The notes under the pieces: model-generated
The model's input: only the letters and a program-made list of their open reading frames with translations
Told to the model about the DNA's origin: nothing
The model's database searches: none
Translations under genes and position numbers: made by a program
Shown: piece after piece, positions 26,849 to 35,068 of the stretch
Layout of the letters: each line of letters opens with the position of its first letter
Numbering within the stretch: the first letter of the stretch is position 1
Source of the DNA: Phycisphaeraceae bacterium
GTDB taxonomy: Bacteria > Planctomycetota > Phycisphaerae > Phycisphaerales > UBA1924
Assembly: GCA_019636625.1 (NCBI GenBank)
Contig: JAHBXE010000013.1
Location: 43,390-107,389 of the forward strand
DNA length: 64,000 bases
Reading direction: 5' to 3'

Positions 26849-27331
26849 CTACTTCCGCGAGACGGCCTGAGTAGTTTGGTCGAGCCGGGCAGGCGGGTTT
26901 GGTGGCGACGGAGTCTTTGTGCCTTGCGTTCCAGCACGCAGTTTCACTATGTTCCAAAACACAAGTGCTGCACCCGGCGCACATACCAGCACAAATACCA
27001 ATGCAACGTCGATGACAAGACCAATTAGGACTGCAAGCGGCGAACCTTCACCTGTGTAGGGATCCTCCCACGGAAGCACCAACATGCATATGGATCTACC
27101 AAATGCTCCCAAACAACTGAGTGCGAAACCAACTATAAGGCGCCATCGCGTAGTTGGTTGAAGGAGAATAATAAGTCCAGCAATCGAAGATGCCACAAGA
27201 AGAGTAGCGATTACTCGTGGGAAGTAGTCGTGAGCCCAAGAAGTCCGAACTATTGTCACACCGAGAATGCAAACGACGAACGACCACACGGCCCAGACAC
27301 TAATGCCTAATTGTCTTAGTGTTACCTTCAT
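26849..27331 (-). CDS. Four-helix membrane protein, candidate immunity partner of Rhs copy 2
   Basis: 160 aa; ATG 27331 is 6 bp after the stop of Rhs copy 2 on the same strand. Four hydrophobic segments (about 10-28, 40-58, 66-86, 100-126) are followed by a Pro-rich cytoplasmic tail. No family recognised. Like the gene after Rhs copy 1, it is a membrane protein directly behind a variable tip, in low-GC DNA, and unrelated to that other protein. This is the pattern expected of tip-specific immunity genes against a toxin acting at or through the membrane. Inference only. Confidence 0.6.
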   Translation of the reverse strand: MKVTLRQLGISVWAVWSFVVCILGVTIVRTSWAHDYFPRVIATLLVASSIAGLIILLQPTTRWRLIVGFALSCLGAFGRSICMLVLPWEDPYTGEGSPLAVLIGLVIDVALVFVLVCAPGAALVFWNIVKLRAGTQGTKTPSPPNPPARLDQTTQAVSRK

Positions 27332-27337
27332 ATGGTG

Positions 27338-30300
27338 TTACGGATTAACTATGCATGGTCGTTGTTCTTTCGGTCGATATCCAGTTCTTGAAATGTGTAT
27401 TGCCCAAGTCTCCTCGATGTCAAACGGAGTTCCGTGCGGATCCGGGTCAGTGATCATCTGCAGCCATGAAGGGAAGTCGTAGGGGTTGGTAAATCTGTCC
27501 GACATCTTGAAAATAACGAAACAATTGTAACTCCACACTGATTGCATCACTATGCCTGAGTTGCAGTCGGCGACGGCCCAGCATCGATAATCTGCCTTCA
27601 AGACATGCCCGCCGATGGAAAACGTCCAATCGGTGAACCAAAACCATATAGCCTGCATGGTCGGGTCAACTCCGTTGTTGGCAGGTGGCTCCCTGACAAA
27701 CTCGCTCCTTGAAACCAAGAACTGTCCAACAGGTCCCTCGTCATCAAGCTCGCATCTTTTCTTACGGGAGTTGCACCCACAGTTGATTTGATTCCAAGCT
27801 TGTTCGGCCAACTCCTGACCTCTTGTATGTCCCATTTCGGTTAACCACTCAATCTTGGGTTCAATTGCTTCGTGCGCCTTGTATTGTTCGGCGAGACCCG
27901 CCCAAGAGAGGGTCACCATCGCGCCTTGGCCATGACGATAGTGGTTCACAAAGGTCCAATTCGACCATGCTTGGCCTGTTGGGTCTGCGCCTTGGATACC
28001 AGTGTTATTCCCGTATACATACAACCCCAACCCATCGACATACCCAAGCGGATCCCGTCTGTTCCACCTCCCCGTATAGCTACTTAAGACCCTGTGCCTC
28101 ACATGATGGAGGAACGCAATCCCGTCTGAGCCCGTCAGCACGGGGTCGATCTCGTAGCCCGCGTAGCCTTTCCGTATTCCCACCTCTTCAGCTGAGAGCA
28201 CGCCTCGACCTTCGGCGTGGTACCCGCCGGTGACGGCGTCGGCGGCGGCGAGGTCCCCGGCGCCCACCGTCCCATCCATGTCGATGTCCTTGTTGACGTC
28301 GTACGTGCCGGTGATCGCCGCGGCGTCGGTGGCGTCGTAATCGCCGTCGGAGTCGACATCCCCCGCGGGCAGGTTGAAGCTGTTCCCGTACCCGCTGAAC
28401 TTGGTGTGCTCGACCAAAGCGCCCGCATCGGTCGCGACCAGCGCTGTGTCGTTCCGCCAGTTCTGGCAGAGGTAGTGACGGACTTCGAGGACGCCGTCGG
28501 ACTCCTCATCCCACGGCGTATCGACATCGCGGTCGCGCAGGACCATGGCGTCAATATAGCTGGAACCGCCATTTCCATCAAGCCCCGCCGCGTGGTACAC
28601 GAAGCGTTCCTTGGGGTCGTCATCACCGGCCCGGAACGTGGCGATCTGCCGCCAGCGTTCATCGTGCATCCAGTAGTACCAGGGGTCATCCCCGTCCACG
28701 ACGCCGTCGGGGGCCATCCCGCCGCCCGAACGGGTGACGTCGTAGTGCCACCCGATCCGGAACCCCAGGCCGTTGTACCGGAACTCGGACTTGAGCACCG
28801 GGCTGCCGCCGCGGGTCCAGACCTCGCGGAGCCGGCCCCAGACATCGTACGTGTAGGTGTAGTCCTTGCCGTCATCGGTCATGTTCCCGACCGCGTCGTA
28901 GGCGTAGGTGTGGGTGGTGCTTCCACCGCCGAGCGTGAAGGTCCGGCTGGTGAGCTCGTTGGCGGTGTTGAAGGTGGCGTCGCCGGACTGCGTCTCATCC
29001 CCGGCGTCCGTGAAGGTGCCGTTCCCGTTGAGGTCCAGGCGGCGGTAGAGCCAGTTGCCGGTGGGGCTGAGTTTGCTGTCGGTGCCGTCGGTCCACTGCT
29101 CATCACGCGTGGCGCTGCTCAGCGTGGTCCCCGAGAGCGAGCCTTCCTGGGCCCGGAGCAATCTCCCCAGGTTGTCGTTGGTGTACTGGACATCGAAGCG
29201 GCGCGTGCCGCCGATGCCCGACTTCCTCAGGTTGTCCACCACGCCCACGATCGAGCCGCTCTTGTCCCAGTTCACATCGATGTGGTAGAAGTCCACCACC
29301 CCCGGGAACCGCTTGAACCACTTCGAGGAGACCGGCCGGTTGAAGTTGTCCCAGTTCGGGTACCCGCTCGAGGTCCCCGACTGCGTCTCCAGCGTCGGCT
29401 CCGGCAGGTTGGTCCACGTGAGTTGATCCTGCCCGTGGTAGAAGTACACCGCCGCCGTGGTTGCCCCCACCTGCATGTAATACACCCGGCTCGCTGGGTC
29501 GAACAGGATCGACCCGTACGGCCCCCCGCCGTAGACGTACGTCAGGTCCGAGCCCCCCGGGTAGCTCGCGGTATCCCGGCGTATCACCTGCCGGCCGCCG
29601 GTTGCCTTGTCGTACGTGTAGCTCAGCGCAAAGGCCGCCCGCCCCGAACTCCCGATTGCCGAGTCCACATCCTGCGTGAACGTCACCAGGTTCCCCCAGC
29701 CGTCGTACTCGTACTTGACCTGGTCCTTGGCCGTCCCCGCGCTGGGGTCATCGTACTGCGTCACCGTGTCCACCATCCCCCGCGGCAGGTACACCGTCGC
29801 GATCCGCTCGATGGCGGCGTCAAAGCCGCCGACGATCGTGGTCGCCTTCCGCGCCGTCTCTCTCCCGAGGGTGTCGTAGACCGTCTCGATCACGTTCCCC
29901 GCCTGGTCCTTCTTCGAGGTCTCCTGCCCCTGCGCGTTGTACGCGTAGCTCACCACATCCGCATCGCTCGTCCCATCGATGTACGCCTGGGTCGTCCCCG
30001 CGTTCCCCGAATCGGGGTACTTCACCGCCCGCAGGCGGTTCTTGGTCGTCACCTTGTTCGCGCTGGGCGTTCCCGCCGTCGTCCCGTAGATGTACAGCGT
30101 CTCCTGGTCGGTCCCGGAGGTGTCGGCGATGATCTTGGTCCGCAGGCCCGCCGAGTACTCGTACCGGATGATCTGGTCCTCATCATCGTTGCTCCCGCCC
30201 CCGGGGCTCCCGTTGACGTAGTTGTTGATGACGGCCGTCTGGCGTCCCAGGTCGTCGTACTCAAAGCGCGTCTTGACCCCGCTGGTGCCCGAAGGGTCGC

Positions 30301-33300
30301 TGGGCTTGCCCGGGCTCTCGGTCTCCAGGACCGTGCCGTCATCGTTGTAGGTGGTCGTCGTCCGCAGCGCCGTCTGCGACCGCGTCGGCACGGTCAGCCA
30401 CGAGCCCGAGGGCTTGCGGTCGAACGATGAGCCCCCGTTGTTCCCGTAGGCGACCGTGTCGATGACCCGGTCCAGGTCGTCGTACCACATCGCGGTGATC
30501 TGCGGCCGCGCCAGCCCGCTGCCCACCGTGAACGGGTTCCCATCGATGTCCAGGGCGCTGGTGGTAAAGAGGTCATCCCCGTGGCGGTTGAGTGTCACCG
30601 CCATCATGACGTTGTCCGAGTCCGTGCTCTCGTACAGGCTCTGGTGCTCCTCCAGCACCACCTCTCCGCTGACCGTGCTCGCGTGCGCGTAGGTGCTGTC
30701 GTTCTCGCTGGCCAGGATGAACCGGTGCGTGGTCCTCCCCAGCCGGTCGTAGAAGGTCTTGCTCAGCTCGTGCCCCTTCACCTTGATCACCCGCCCCGCG
30801 GCGTCCCGCCACGTGTCGCTGGTCAAGGAGTCATCATCCGAGCCATCGGCCTGGTCGATCTCCCACCGCTCCGTCCGGTACACCCGGCCCAGGGCGTCGT
30901 GGGAGCTTGTGTGCAGGCTCACCCGGTGCGTCTGCGTCCCGCTCGCCGCGGGATCGGTCGAAGAGGAGACCGATGAGGCGTACTGCGCCGTCGCGATGAC
31001 CCGCCCGAGGTTGTCATACTTGTTGACGCTGTGCGGGGCCACCGGGTTGGTGGTCATGAGCAGCCGGCCGCGGAAGTCGTGGTCGTAGGTCGTGACTCGC
31101 TGGTCCGTGGTGGAGTTCTCCACGTACAGCGTGCGGGTGGTCAGGTGGCTGTTGCCCCCGGCGCCGCCGCCGTCGTAGACGCTGCGGCTGGTCTCCACCA
31201 TGTTGGAACTGCCGGCCATCGGCGAGCCGGCCAGGCCCGTGTCGTCGGTCCCCAGGAACGTCGAGACCGTCCGCCCCAGCTCATCAAAGCTGGCCCGCGT
31301 GATCGTCCCCGTCGGGTCCACCGTCCGGATCTTCCGGCCCATCGAGTCGTACGCGAACGTCGTGGCGTCGTAGTCGGTCCCGCTCGAGCCCGCGCCCGAA
31401 GCCGGGATGTTGTGGTAGGTCCGCGACGCCGTCGCCTTGCTCCCGGCGCTGTCGTAGAGCGTCGTGCTCATCCGCGCCAGCGTCCCGGTCGTCAGGGCCA
31501 GGATCGGATCGGTGTCCGTCTCATCGATCCACGACGTCAGCGCCGCCGTCGAGCCCGAGGACGAGATCGCGATCAGGCCGCTGAACTCGCCCCCCCCGGC
31601 GTGGTTGGTCACCCCGTAGCTCGCCGGGCCGTAGTACGTCCCCCCGCTCGCCGTCGTCTTCCGCGGCCAGTTGATCGTGACGCCTCTGCCATCGACCAGC
31701 ACGCTGTAATAGCTCTTGTGCACCCGGCCGTCGGGCTCGGTCATCTCATCGGGCCGCCCCTGGGCGTCGTAGCTGTGCAGCGTGATCCGGTGCACCCCAT
31801 CCCCCGTCTCCGTGATCCCGAAGTCGCCGTTGGGGTCGGGGGAGAGGCCCCCGGTATTGGTCTTGACATCATCGATCCGCTTGGTCAGCTGGCCGCTGGT
31901 GTAGACCATGTGCGTGTAGATGCCGTCGGGCGCCCGCATGTACGCCGTGGTCCCATCCTGGCGCACAAAGCGGTCCATCGTCGTCGCCGCGTTGGAACCG
32001 TTCTGCGCCGTGGTCACGACCGGGTTGGTCGTCGTCGCCTGCTTGAGGGCCAGGTACAGCACGGCGGTGCTCGTCCCGCTCCACCACGCGTAGCTCATCG
32101 TCGTGGCGTCGTACGTGTTGGCCGTCGAGTAGGTGCTCGTCGCCGCGTAGTAGCTCCGCCGCTCGCTCACCATCGGCCGGTGGTCGGTGACCGTGCCAAC
32201 GACCAGTCCGCGCGATGTGTAATCGGTCCACGAAGTGAAGTACGCCGTTCCCGTGTTCCCCTCCTTGTACTTGACCCCTTCGGGGAAGTGCTGGCAGGCG
32301 TCCGCGGTGCTCCGGCGGTCGAACACGTGCACCAGCCCCACGCTGGTGCTCCGGGTAAAGGCCCCCGTGCTGTGCGTGTACGCCGTGATGTTCTTGGGGG
32401 TGTGGATCGCCGTCACGCACCCGGTGCTCGAATCCCGCACCACCTCCGTCGCCCAGGTCTTGCTCGGGCTCCCCGAGGGATCGCTGTCGGTCACCACCCG
32501 CGAGATCGGCTGCCCGCACTCATCGAAGTACTGGCTCGCGTGCACGTTGTCGGGCTGCTTGATCACCGCCCGCTCTTTCCACTCATCGTCGTACCCGCTC
32601 ACCGGGCTGAAGCTCCCGTTGGCCGCGTACGAGAACTCGTAGGTGCCGCTCGTCCCCCCGCCCCCGCACCCGCACTCCCCGTTGAAGAGCGCCTTGTACA
32701 CCCGGTACGGGTGGCTCCCGCCCGTGTCCAGGTACTCGAGGTACGCCGCGGCGTACGCCTTCAGGTTCGCATCCGTGTCCGTCAGGAACTCCGGGTCGCT
32801 CCCGCCCCCGTACTCGAGCGCCGAGTCCGCCGTGTAGTCGTGGTTCCGGCAGCCCTCTTCCCCCAGCACCAGCTTGACCTGGTGCGGCTCGCCCCGCTGC
32901 CCATCGCTGTTGGCCCAGCTCCCCGTGTAGTACCGGTAGTAGGTTCTCCGCTTCTGCTCGATCCCCGAGTCGGTCATCGGCGTCGTCACCGTCACCAGCT
33001 TGAGGTTCCCGGTCTTGCCCTTGCCCGAGTCGTCCGCCGCGTAGTACGCGTAGTCCACCTTCGCCACCAGCGTCTCGGTCCCGCAGGACCCCCACCCGCC
33101 CCCGGCGTCGGTCTCGACCAGCACCTGCTCCAGACGCTTGACGCCCCCGATCGTGCTCCCCGAGTAGCTGTAGCAGTACCGCCGCCCCGCGGCGTCGTAC
33201 GCCGTGCTGATCCCCCCATCGGCCGTGTACCCGCTGCTGATCGCGGTCGAGGCCGTGGTCGCATCCCCCACGTACGCGACGTTCCCGGCGGGATCGACGA

Positions 33301-34090
33301 TCTTCCAGATCTGGTACGCCGCCGCCCCGCTGCTGGTCCCGCCGAAGAAGTGCGTCGCGACCCCGTGCTGGTCGTAGTACACGAATGTGTCCACGAGCCC
33401 GTTGTCCTCACCCATGTTGGGGTCGTGGTACACCACCGCGCCCGCGCACCCGTTCACGCCGGTGAAGAAGTCGGAGTACGTGACCTCGTCGGAGACCTGC
33501 TTGAACTCCAGGAACCGGTCCGCCCCGTAGATGATGTACAGCACATCCGGACTGCCCGCGTGCCGCACCACCGCCGGCTGGCTCATCTGGAACCAGTTGT
33601 GCCCCTGGTACCCGTTGCTGTCCCGGTGCGCACTCCCGCTCGTCTCCTGCCGCCCGTTGAAGCTCCGCCCGATCCGCCACGCCGCCATCCCCGGCTGCGG
33701 TAACGCCAGGTCGATCTCCGTCGGCATGTACGTGCCCGTCGTTACGCTCACCTCACCCACCCTCGCCGTCGAGGGCGCGCTGTCCCCGAACGGGTTCCCC
33801 GCCAGCGCCCATCCCTGCACGCTCCCGGCCCGCATCGAGCCGTCGATCCCCACACCCCGCGCGTAGTGCAAGGGCCGGATGTCCTGCACCGCCGACGCCC
33901 CCGAGGGCAGGTACGCCGTCAGCGAATCGTGGTGCAACGTCAGGATCTGGGCCTCGGCGACACCCCCCGCCAGAACCGCCAACGCCGCCAGCGACGACGC
34001 CCACCCCGCCCGGCCCGGCACGCATCCCCGCCCGCCGCCCGACCGCCACGCCCCACGACCCGACGCCTTCCTTCCATTCGCTGCTGCCAT
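27338..34090 (-). CDS. Secreted Rhs/YD-repeat polymorphic toxin-like protein, alternative tip
   Basis: 2250 aa from ATG 34090. Residues 1-2024 are the same as Rhs copy 1: signal peptide, YD-repeat shell, dockerin-like pair, RRDPLGYVDGLGLY core. The tip of about 226 aa keeps the normal core continuation (VYGNNTGIQGADPTGQA) and then has HYRHGQGAMVTLSWAGL and FSIGGHVLKADYRCWAVAD, with 5-6 Cys and several His; no known nuclease, deaminase or protease motif was identified. Its base composition is lower in GC than the shell. It is followed by a small membrane gene (27331). Confidence 0.9.
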   Translation of the reverse strand: MAAANGRKASGRGAWRSGGGRGCVPGRAGWASSLAALAVLAGGVAEAQILTLHHDSLTAYLPSGASAVQDIRPLHYARGVGIDGSMRAGSVQGWALAGNPFGDSAPSTARVGEVSVTTGTYMPTEIDLALPQPGMAAWRIGRSFNGRQETSGSAHRDSNGYQGHNWFQMSQPAVVRHAGSPDVLYIIYGADRFLEFKQVSDEVTYSDFFTGVNGCAGAVVYHDPNMGEDNGLVDTFVYYDQHGVATHFFGGTSSGAAAYQIWKIVDPAGNVAYVGDATTASTAISSGYTADGGISTAYDAAGRRYCYSYSGSTIGGVKRLEQVLVETDAGGGWGSCGTETLVAKVDYAYYAADDSGKGKTGNLKLVTVTTPMTDSGIEQKRRTYYRYYTGSWANSDGQRGEPHQVKLVLGEEGCRNHDYTADSALEYGGGSDPEFLTDTDANLKAYAAAYLEYLDTGGSHPYRVYKALFNGECGCGGGGTSGTYEFSYAANGSFSPVSGYDDEWKERAVIKQPDNVHASQYFDECGQPISRVVTDSDPSGSPSKTWATEVVRDSSTGCVTAIHTPKNITAYTHSTGAFTRSTSVGLVHVFDRRSTADACQHFPEGVKYKEGNTGTAYFTSWTDYTSRGLVVGTVTDHRPMVSERRSYYAATSTYSTANTYDATTMSYAWWSGTSTAVLYLALKQATTTNPVVTTAQNGSNAATTMDRFVRQDGTTAYMRAPDGIYTHMVYTSGQLTKRIDDVKTNTGGLSPDPNGDFGITETGDGVHRITLHSYDAQGRPDEMTEPDGRVHKSYYSVLVDGRGVTINWPRKTTASGGTYYGPASYGVTNHAGGGEFSGLIAISSSGSTAALTSWIDETDTDPILALTTGTLARMSTTLYDSAGSKATASRTYHNIPASGAGSSGTDYDATTFAYDSMGRKIRTVDPTGTITRASFDELGRTVSTFLGTDDTGLAGSPMAGSSNMVETSRSVYDGGGAGGNSHLTTRTLYVENSTTDQRVTTYDHDFRGRLLMTTNPVAPHSVNKYDNLGRVIATAQYASSVSSSTDPAASGTQTHRVSLHTSSHDALGRVYRTERWEIDQADGSDDDSLTSDTWRDAAGRVIKVKGHELSKTFYDRLGRTTHRFILASENDSTYAHASTVSGEVVLEEHQSLYESTDSDNVMMAVTLNRHGDDLFTTSALDIDGNPFTVGSGLARPQITAMWYDDLDRVIDTVAYGNNGGSSFDRKPSGSWLTVPTRSQTALRTTTTYNDDGTVLETESPGKPSDPSGTSGVKTRFEYDDLGRQTAVINNYVNGSPGGGSNDDEDQIIRYEYSAGLRTKIIADTSGTDQETLYIYGTTAGTPSANKVTTKNRLRAVKYPDSGNAGTTQAYIDGTSDADVVSYAYNAQGQETSKKDQAGNVIETVYDTLGRETARKATTIVGGFDAAIERIATVYLPRGMVDTVTQYDDPSAGTAKDQVKYEYDGWGNLVTFTQDVDSAIGSSGRAAFALSYTYDKATGGRQVIRRDTASYPGGSDLTYVYGGGPYGSILFDPASRVYYMQVGATTAAVYFYHGQDQLTWTNLPEPTLETQSGTSSGYPNWDNFNRPVSSKWFKRFPGVVDFYHIDVNWDKSGSIVGVVDNLRKSGIGGTRRFDVQYTNDNLGRLLRAQEGSLSGTTLSSATRDEQWTDGTDSKLSPTGNWLYRRLDLNGNGTFTDAGDETQSGDATFNTANELTSRTFTLGGGSTTHTYAYDAVGNMTDDGKDYTYTYDVWGRLREVWTRGGSPVLKSEFRYNGLGFRIGWHYDVTRSGGGMAPDGVVDGDDPWYYWMHDERWRQIATFRAGDDDPKERFVYHAAGLDGNGGSSYIDAMVLRDRDVDTPWDEESDGVLEVRHYLCQNWRNDTALVATDAGALVEHTKFSGYGNSFNLPAGDVDSDGDYDATDAAAITGTYDVNKDIDMDGTVGAGDLAAADAVTGGYHAEGRGVLSAEEVGIRKGYAGYEIDPVLTGSDGIAFLHHVRHRVLSSYTGRWNRRDPLGYVDGLGLYVYGNNTGIQGADPTGQAWSNWTFVNHYRHGQGAMVTLSWAGLAEQYKAHEAIEPKIEWLTEMGHTRGQELAEQAWNQINCGCNSRKKRCELDDEGPVGQFLVSRSEFVREPPANNGVDPTMQAIWFWFTDWTFSIGGHVLKADYRCWAVADCNSGIVMQSVWSYNCFVIFKMSDRFTNPYDFPSWLQMITDPDPHGTPFDIEETWAIHISRTGYRPKEQRPCIVNP

Positions 34091-34208
34091 CGCTGGGCCT
34101 CCAACGCGGCTCGCCTCTCCGGCGCGCACGCTCCAGCCCACTTCACCACCAATCCCGACCCCGCACAACCCCTTTTCATCACGTTTGAGCCGCCAGTCAA
34201 ACGTGAAC
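28018..34208 (-). repeat. 6,191-bp inverted repeat, copy B
   Basis: Mirror of 16901-23091. Identity stops at 28018 (tip junction) and 34208 (2 bp beyond the palindrome), giving the same length in both arms. The 4,926-bp spacer between the arms holds both tips, both candidate immunity genes and the IS copies. Confidence 0.95.
34179..34206. promoter_or_regulatory. 10-bp-arm palindrome at the outer edge of Rhs repeat B
   Basis: Same 28-bp palindrome as at 16903-16930, 89-116 bp upstream of the Rhs copy 2 ATG. On its outer side, 78 bp away, the divergent secretion operon begins (34284), so the site could influence both transcripts. Confidence 0.6.
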
Positions 34209-34283
34209 AAATCGGCTGGACAAACCCCCCTCAACACTGTGAACTCGCGGAAGGAGCGCCCACGCTCCCCCAGGAGTCACGCC

Positions 34284-35066
34284 ATGAGAACCCCAGCACG
34301 CAACACCACCAGGCCCTGGTACCGGGGCGCCGCCCTCCAGATCACCATGCTCTGCATCGCCGCGGGCACCGTCGCCTGGGCGGGAGTGGTTTCCGTATGG
34401 CCGGGCAACGTCGCGGCCGTCCGGATGGCCAAGTACCAGCAGACCCCGGCCCCCATCGAAGTGGAGGCCGCCCTCGGGCAACTGGGCCTGACCCCCAAGG
34501 TCATGGCCGCGGCCAACCTCTCCGCCGAGCAGACCGGGGCCTTCGCCGCCGCCGCCGCCGCCTACGTGCGCGAGCACATCGCCGCCTACCGGATCGCGCG
34601 CGATGCCGTGTACACCGCGCACAACCAGGCCAACCTTCTCCGCCGCCAGATCCGGGGCTCGAACACCACCGCGCAGACCCTGACCGACTACGCGGCGAGC
34701 CTGGCCGCGGTCGAGACCGCCCGGTCCCAGCAGCACGGGGTGCTGAACAGCGCGCTGGCCGCCGCGGCCGAGGAGATCTCTCCCGCCGCCCTGACCCTGC
34801 TCAACACCATCCGGGCCAACAAGCTCAAGTGGACCGCGATGCCGGAGCGGTTCCTCGGCGACAGCCGCTCCCCGGCCGAGTGGGTGGCGCTCCGGGATGC
34901 CGTCGCCAACGAGCGGATCTCGGGCGAACTCGATGTCGACCCGGACCCGGCCTGCCAGCAACTCCTGACGGTCGCCAGGGGAACCCTCAACTCCATCGCA
35001 GCGCAGTCCAACATGGCCAACCTCGCGGAGATCCAGGCGGCGTGGACCGCCGCGATGGGGCAGTGA
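34284..35066 (+). CDS. Hypothetical membrane-anchored protein leading the secretion operon
   Basis: 260 aa; ATG 34284 follows caggag. One N-terminal membrane anchor (AALQITMLCIAAGTVAWAGVV), then an Ala-rich, largely helical extracytoplasmic domain with many short heptads. No family recognised. It is separated by only 2 bp from the secretin gene and so belongs to the same transcript. A structural or assembly role beside the secretin is plausible. Confidence 0.6.
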   Translation: MRTPARNTTRPWYRGAALQITMLCIAAGTVAWAGVVSVWPGNVAAVRMAKYQQTPAPIEVEAALGQLGLTPKVMAAANLSAEQTGAFAAAAAAYVREHIAAYRIARDAVYTAHNQANLLRRQIRGSNTTAQTLTDYAASLAAVETARSQQHGVLNSALAAAAEEISPAALTLLNTIRANKLKWTAMPERFLGDSRSPAEWVALRDAVANERISGELDVDPDPACQQLLTVARGTLNSIAAQSNMANLAEIQAAWTAAMGQ

Positions 35067-35068
35067 CA

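Noticed and set aside
26593..26874. Possible 93-codon gene downstream of the IS remnant
   Set aside because: Starts inside the IS terminal repeat, has no ribosome site and no protein-like composition.
16901..34208. The inverted Rhs pair as an assembly artefact
   Set aside because: Tips, flanking genes and outer sequences are different and coherent on both sides, which an artefactual duplication would not readily produce; still listed as something long reads must confirm.
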